Source of the DNA: Deltaproteobacteria bacterium
GTDB lineage: Bacteria; Desulfobacterota; Desulfobacteria; Desulfobacterales; JAFDCJ01
Assembly (NCBI GenBank): GCA_024277475.1
Contig: JAJRVC010000662.1
Span: forward strand, 1-8,652
Length of the DNA: 8,652 nucleotides
Reading direction: 5' to 3'
In this document: piece after piece, positions 5,823 through 8,652 of the stretch
Layout of the letters: every line of letters begins with the position of its first letter
Numbering within the stretch: position 1 is the stretch's first letter
The notes under the pieces: generated by a model
What the model saw: the letters and a program-made list of their open reading frames with translations, nothing else
Databases searched by the model: none
What the model was told of the DNA's origin: nothing
Made by a program: the position numbers and the translations under genes

Positions 5823-7136
5823 TCAAACCGCCTGTGACAACCCATCCAGCATAAAATGCTGTTTGGTCTGTTCCCTCTTTTTAATCATACCGATTTCATA
5901 TTCCAAATGCTTCATAAAAGCATCAAGTTTTAGAGAACCATTAACGATATCACCGGCAAAATACCTTAAACGATGATTAAAATCATAGGCGCTGGTATCA
6001 TTGATATATACATTCTTTATTTCATTAAAAAATAAATCATCGCGGTACAGATGTGAATCAATGGAATCTACAGCCGCGCTTTTAAGTACCGGCAGGCCCA
6101 GATGATACTTGCCAATAATATTCTGTATTTCAGATGAAATAAAATGTACCGCGACTTTCATAGCTGTATCCGGAACCGGACAGCGATTATTCAAAAACAG
6201 AAACTCTCCGGCCAGGTTTATTTTGTCAGACAATTCCACCGGCCAGGCCAACAGCGCTGTTTTAGCCAAATCATATTCATACATACCTTGACGACAGGTA
6301 AAACTCATAATCGCCTGTCCGTTTTTGAATGATTCCCGGTCAGAACTCACCAAATCCGTAGACAATAACGGCCAGAACTTCTTCATTAAAGAGCGAAGTC
6401 TGCCGGGCTTGACATTACAGAGCAAATTCGATTTATCTCCGGAACTGAAAACCAGAGAGCGTAACAGATAATGGACAGTAGTAATGTCCCATAAAAACAC
6501 TTTTTTGCGTTTTGCCGTTGCCGCTAACTCCAGGAGTAATTCAATATCAATCGCATACGGGTTCAACAGGACTTTTCGGGTCTTAACATAATCCAGATTG
6601 ATTGCCATTAAAACCGGTGAGACAAGTAACGGTATACCATAATTGCAATCACCGACGCGGTGAACATCAAAAGCCTGCTGAAAATATTGCCCGTTTCTGA
6701 ATTTCTCGATTAGATTTTCAGGAAAAGGCATTGCGAAATCAGGGTATGGTAACGGTGACACACCGGCCACCCTCACCAAATCAAATTCATCCAGTTTTGC
6801 CGGGTCAAAGACGACCTGCTGAAGGTCAACATCCACTTCCGGGAAAGCTTTTATAAATGATTTATTAATTTCCTTTACCGCTTCAGGGAAAAACATGGGA
6901 TTCAAAAGGGAAATCTTAATTTTCGGACGATGCCGGGGGACGACAAATGTTCCCAACGGCTGGATCTTGCGCAGTAATCCGGCCTCTATAAGGATATCCT
7001 GGGCCCGCCGAATCGTCACTGTGGTGGTCTTAAATATTTCAGCCAGATGACGTTCCGACGGCAATTTATCAGTATAAACACCTTTTTCAATATCTTCCCT
7101 TAAGCGGGTGGCGATAATGTCATATTTACTCTTCAT
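5823..7136 (-). CDS. GntR-type regulator fused to a family-1 solute-binding-protein domain
   Basis: A 437-aa protein. Residues 1-68 are a GntR winged helix: KYDIIATRLREDIEKGVY, then DKLPSERHLAEIFKTTTVTI with the recognition helix, then the wing ending in LGTFVVPRH. From about residue 72 the sequence follows bacterial extracellular solute-binding proteins (SBP_bac_1, type II periplasmic fold). It begins with the strand KIKISLLNP, then AFPEVDVDLQQV (97-108). YGIPLLVSPVLMAINLDYVK (166-185), FKNGQAIMSFTC (270-281) and the C-terminal FISSEIQNIIGKYHLGLPVL (332-351) followed by KSAAVD are all typical of that family. There is no signal peptide, so the binding domain is cytoplasmic and likely senses an imported sugar. 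GntR proteins usually carry FadR, HutC/UTRA, MocR or YtrA effector domains, so this one is atypical. The ribosome site is weak. Its own promoter carries a palindromic operator, which suggests autoregulation. Confidence 0.87.
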   Translation of the reverse strand: MKSKYDIIATRLREDIEKGVYTDKLPSERHLAEIFKTTTVTIRRAQDILIEAGLLRKIQPLGTFVVPRHRPKIKISLLNPMFFPEAVKEINKSFIKAFPEVDVDLQQVVFDPAKLDEFDLVRVAGVSPLPYPDFAMPFPENLIEKFRNGQYFQQAFDVHRVGDCNYGIPLLVSPVLMAINLDYVKTRKVLLNPYAIDIELLLELAATAKRKKVFLWDITTVHYLLRSLVFSSGDKSNLLCNVKPGRLRSLMKKFWPLLSTDLVSSDRESFKNGQAIMSFTCRQGMYEYDLAKTALLAWPVELSDKINLAGEFLFLNNRCPVPDTAMKVAVHFISSEIQNIIGKYHLGLPVLKSAAVDSIDSHLYRDDLFFNEIKNVYINDTSAYDFNHRLRYFAGDIVNGSLKLDAFMKHLEYEIGMIKKREQTKQHFMLDGLSQAV

Positions 7137-7170
7137 TATTCTAACCGTAAATGTTATGATCTAGTTTAAT

Positions 7171-7197
7171 ATATATTGTAATTCAATTACAGTATAT
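7171..7197. promoter_or_regulatory. Candidate operator of the GntR-type regulator
   Basis: A 27-bp palindrome centred on C7184. The two 13-bp arms (7171-7183 and 7185-7197) match at 12 positions; the only mismatch is T7176 against G7192. The core reads TTGTAATTCAATTACAG. It overlaps the -10 box and abuts the -35 box of the regulator's promoter, with the start codon 35 bp away. This is what is expected of a repressor site for autoregulation by a dimeric winged-helix protein. Binding is inferred. Confidence 0.65.
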
Positions 7198-7202
7198 GTC
7201 AA
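7175..7202 (-). promoter_or_regulatory. Sigma-70-type promoter of the regulator/pseudopilin operon
   Basis: On the minus strand there is a perfect -35 box TTGACA (7202-7197), a 16-bp spacer and a -10 box TACAAT (7180-7175, five of six consensus bases). The predicted start of transcription is near 7168, giving a leader of about 32 nt before the ATG at 7136. The palindromic operator covers the spacer and the -10 box. Confidence 0.65.
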
Positions 7203-7245
7203 GCCTTTTTTATAAAATAATTTATTGAACGTCGACCAGGAAAAC

Positions 7246-7267
7246 TGTTATACTGAGTGTTATACTG
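7246..7267. repeat. Direct repeat TGTTATACTG x2
   Basis: The 10-mer TGTTATACTG occurs at 7246-7255 and 7258-7267, a period of 12 bp. Each copy contains TATACT, which resembles a -10 box on the plus strand; TTGAAC at 7225-7230 stands 18 bp before the first one. No plus-strand gene follows, so transcription from here is speculative. Confidence 0.4.
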
Positions 7268-7439
7268 CTTGAAGCGATTTAATAATTCAATGGATGAAGA
7301 TAATTATTTTCTATAAGCAAAAGGATTTTATAAAATACTTAAAATCTGGAAATAGAACGACTTTTTGATTTTAATAAAATCTTTACGCCGGGATGAAAAT
7401 ATAACAACTTAATAACTAATTATTTAAATCGTTTCAAGC
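7267..7439. repeat. Nested inverted-repeat segment, possibly MITE-like or a large imperfect hairpin
   Basis: The outer arms 7267-7287 (beginning GCTTGAAGCGATTTAA) and 7418-7439 (reverse complement beginning GCTTGAAACGATTTAA) match except for one substitution and one inserted base. A second inverted pair lies inside: AAAGGATTTTATAAAA (7320-7335) against TTTTAATAAAATCTTT (7369-7384), imperfect by about two positions. The segment spans 173 bp, is AT-rich and has no open frame of note. Clear target-site duplications are not visible at its edges. Confidence 0.45.
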
Positions 7440-7460
7440 GAAGAATACTAATGAAAATCC

Positions 7461-7488
7461 ATAATCCGTGAATAAAATTCAGGATTAT
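7461..7488. repeat. Strong 12-bp stem-loop
   Basis: ATAATCC (7461-7467), a bulged G and TGAAT (7469-7473) pair perfectly with ATTCA (7477-7481) and GGATTAT (7482-7488) around an AAA loop. No T-run follows on either strand, so a classical terminator is not supported. It could be an RNA-processing element or an operator-like dyad between the oxidoreductase and the regulator. Confidence 0.5.
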
Positions 7489-7601
7489 TACAATAATTAA
7501 TTGATAACCTGTTGGCTAGCAGTATATTACATTGACATTACAATTTAATAACAAACTAACCAAGCAGGTTAAAATGAGTTATAAAATAGAACAAGTTAGC
7601 G

Positions 7602-7631
7602 AAGAAATCAATTCCACCGGCGGAATTTCTT
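7602..7631. terminator. Possible terminator stem-loop downstream of the oxidoreductase
   Basis: AATTCC (7610-7615) and GGAATT (7622-7627) pair around ACCGGC. AAGAA (7602-7606) can extend the stem with TTCTT (7627-7631) across a short bulge. It lies about 30-60 bp after the stop codon of the minus-strand oxidoreductase. On that strand the stem is followed only by a broken T tract (GATTTCTTC), so termination would be weak. Confidence 0.35.
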
Positions 7632-7644
7632 TAGTGGGGGATTT

Positions 7645-7656
7645 AGGGTCGACCCT
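7645..7656. repeat. 12-bp perfect palindrome AGGGTCGACCCT
   Basis: An exact dyad starting 6 bp beyond the stop codon of the oxidoreductase gene. It could act as a small hairpin (AGGG/CCCT with a TCGA loop) or as a protein site. Its role is unknown. Confidence 0.45.
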
Positions 7657-7662
7657 CCGATA

Positions 7663-8547
7663 TCATACTTTTTTGAATTGGTATAATTTTTCTTCTTTAC
7701 CGCTTTCGAGTGATTTTACCGCGGTGTCCATTATCGCCTGGATTTCAAGAGTGTCTTCAAAAGGAACGGGGACGGTGCCGTCAATAAAGAAATTTTCAAG
7801 AGCCTTGATAAGATATGGATAAGGACTGCCGGCGGTGATAAAGTTTTCCGCCATTTCTTTGTTCTGGGCGCGACCGCCATAATTACCCATTCCGCTGTTG
7901 CATTCGGCGATGCCGCGTCGTCCGCCTTCATATTCCACGATAGACACTATGCCGCCATCGTCTTCTTTCGCGTAAACTGATTTGGCGCCACTGCCCATCA
8001 GGGTCATAAGCATTTCAAAGGTGTGGATGCCGTACCAGATTAACGAGCTGCCGGCGGCGGCCCGGCCAAGGGCGCCAAAGACGCTGGCTAAAATCGGCTG
8101 GTCGACTTTTGAAGCGCATTCGATGATTTCAGGGGAGAAACGGAGGGATGAAGAGGACCAGGCTTTAATCTTTTTTTCTTTGGCGATATTATAGATTTTG
8201 ATGCCGTTTTCAAGATTGTCCGCCAGCGGCTTATCCAGAAAGATCGGCGCGCCCAGTTCCGCGGCTTTGGCAAAATACTCAAGATGCCTGGAGGGATCGT
8301 TAATTTCGATCATAATACCGTCCACCCCTTCAACGGCCTCTTCAAAAGAGCGGGTGACTTTCACCCCCAGATTTTCAAGGGTTTCCCGGCGCTTGTCCTG
8401 GTCAGGTTCCGACTGAAACGGGCTGGGGAAACGCAGACAGGTGACCACCTGCAGTTGGTCAACCATTTTTTCTTCTTTGTCCTGGATGAGCTGTGTGAAG
8501 CTAATCGAATGACTTGTGTCAAGACCGACAATTGCGAGTTTGAACAT
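7663..8547 (-). CDS. Gfo/Idh/MocA-family oxidoreductase, short form
   Basis: A 294-aa protein with ribosome site AGAAGGAT about 8 nt before the ATG. The N-terminal Rossmann half begins MFKLAIVGLDTSHSISF. The loop after the first strand reads GLDTSH instead of the usual GxGxxG, although the strand and helix around it are kept. Residues 77-86 (GIMIEINDPS) and 100-115 (APIFLDKPLADNLENG) match the family; Asp-Lys-Pro (105-107) takes the place of the usual Glu-Lys-Pro, and Lys106 is the expected functional lysine. WYGIHTFEMLMTLMG (171-185) includes His175 in the position of the catalytic-region histidine. The C-terminus (ALENFFIDGTVPVPFEDTLE, 249-268) is also typical. At 294 residues it is shorter than the usual 330-380. 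It probably oxidises or reduces a sugar or inositol-like polyol with NAD(P), but the substrate cannot be read. The promoter is not clear, and it is separated from the next gene by about 525 bp, so it is probably a separate unit. Confidence 0.85.
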   Translation of the reverse strand: MFKLAIVGLDTSHSISFTQLIQDKEEKMVDQLQVVTCLRFPSPFQSEPDQDKRRETLENLGVKVTRSFEEAVEGVDGIMIEINDPSRHLEYFAKAAELGAPIFLDKPLADNLENGIKIYNIAKEKKIKAWSSSSLRFSPEIIECASKVDQPILASVFGALGRAAAGSSLIWYGIHTFEMLMTLMGSGAKSVYAKEDDGGIVSIVEYEGGRRGIAECNSGMGNYGGRAQNKEMAENFITAGSPYPYLIKALENFFIDGTVPVPFEDTLEIQAIMDTAVKSLESGKEEKLYQFKKV

Positions 8548-8568
8548 TTTTCTTATCCTTCTGTTATT

Positions 8569-8583
8569 TCTGGTTAAACCAGA
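8569..8583. promoter_or_regulatory. 15-bp palindrome upstream of the oxidoreductase, possible operator
   Basis: TCTGGTTAAACCAGA is a perfect dyad (7-bp arms around one A), 22 bp before the ATG of the oxidoreductase. A minus-strand TATTAT, about 25 bp further upstream, is a possible -10 box, which would place this palindrome just downstream of the start of transcription. I found no convincing -35 box. A repressor site or an mRNA hairpin are both possible. Confidence 0.4.
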
Positions 8584-8652
8584 TAGTACGTTGTCCGCGA
8601 TGTATAATAACTATAGACGCAAACGATGGTTGGATTGGCCCTGAAAACAGGC

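Larger units (their letters stand above)
7137..7662. other. AT-rich intergenic region, no gene seen
   Basis: About 525 bp between the regulator start and the oxidoreductase stop. It contains the regulator's promoter and operator at the left end, a nested inverted-repeat segment (7267-7439), a strong hairpin (7461-7488), short repeated ATTACA words (7526-7544), and a stem-loop and palindrome just downstream of the oxidoreductase (7602-7656). An open frame on the plus strand from 7532 to 7822 has no good ribosome site, no recognisable motif, and runs into the antisense of the oxidoreductase, so I do not call it. Confidence 0.6.

Noticed and set aside
5823..7136. Frameshift or assembly fusion joining a GntR gene to a separate solute-binding-protein gene
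   Set aside because: The frame is continuous, the linker is short, and the binding-protein part lacks any remnant of a signal peptide, so it looks like a genuine fused regulator.
7532..7822. 96-codon plus-strand frame
   Set aside because: More than half is antisense to the end of the oxidoreductase gene and the free part shows no ribosome site or recognisable domain.

Overview
The window reads as a piece of a polysaccharide-degradation locus from a bacterium of the PVC group, most likely Lentisphaerae or a close relative (Kiritimatiellae, Verrucomicrobia, Planctomycetes). This placement is inferred from the protein types: a pseudopilin with [20 protein letters not shown] and an H-X8-DGH tail, an acetylxylan-esterase-like tandem alpha/beta hydrolase, a five-bladed-propeller protein with a C-terminal beta-sandwich ending in DADLYSFKF, and a secreted parallel beta-helix protein. 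No rRNA, tRNA, transposase, phage gene or CRISPR array is visible.

All six genes lie on the minus strand, so transcription runs from high to low coordinates. From right to left: a Gfo/Idh/MocA-type oxidoreductase (8547-7663); an AT-rich non-coding stretch of about 525 bp (7137-7662) with several inverted repeats and the promoter/operator of the next gene; a GntR-type regulator fused to a family-1 solute-binding-protein domain (7136-5823); a type II secretion/type IV pilus-like pseudopilin (5790-5047); a 304-bp gap with REP-like structure (4743-5046); a 654-aa tandem alpha/beta hydrolase (4742-2778); a 470-aa propeller protein overlapping it by 4 bp (2781-1369); and, 14 bp further on, the N-terminal 451 residues of a secreted tandem beta-helix protein that runs off the left edge (1354 to beyond 1).

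Working model (inference): the cytoplasmic regulator senses a sugar or oligosaccharide with its solute-binding-protein domain and controls its own promoter, where a 27-bp near-perfect palindrome overlaps the -35 and -10 boxes. The regulator and pseudopilin genes are 32 bp apart and probably co-transcribed. The three hydrolase-type genes are tightly packed and form a second block, transcribed either from the same promoter or from one in the 304-bp gap. The beta-helix protein is exported. The esterase-like and propeller proteins have no recognisable signal peptide and would act on imported fragments, unless they leave the cell by another route.

The most interesting points are the GntR/solute-binding-protein fusion with its operator, the pairing of such a regulator with a single orphan pseudopilin, and the second hydrolase domain, whose GxSxG nucleophile has become GRGDG. 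The whole window is interpreted from sequence alone. Family assignments are by motif recognition and no search was run.
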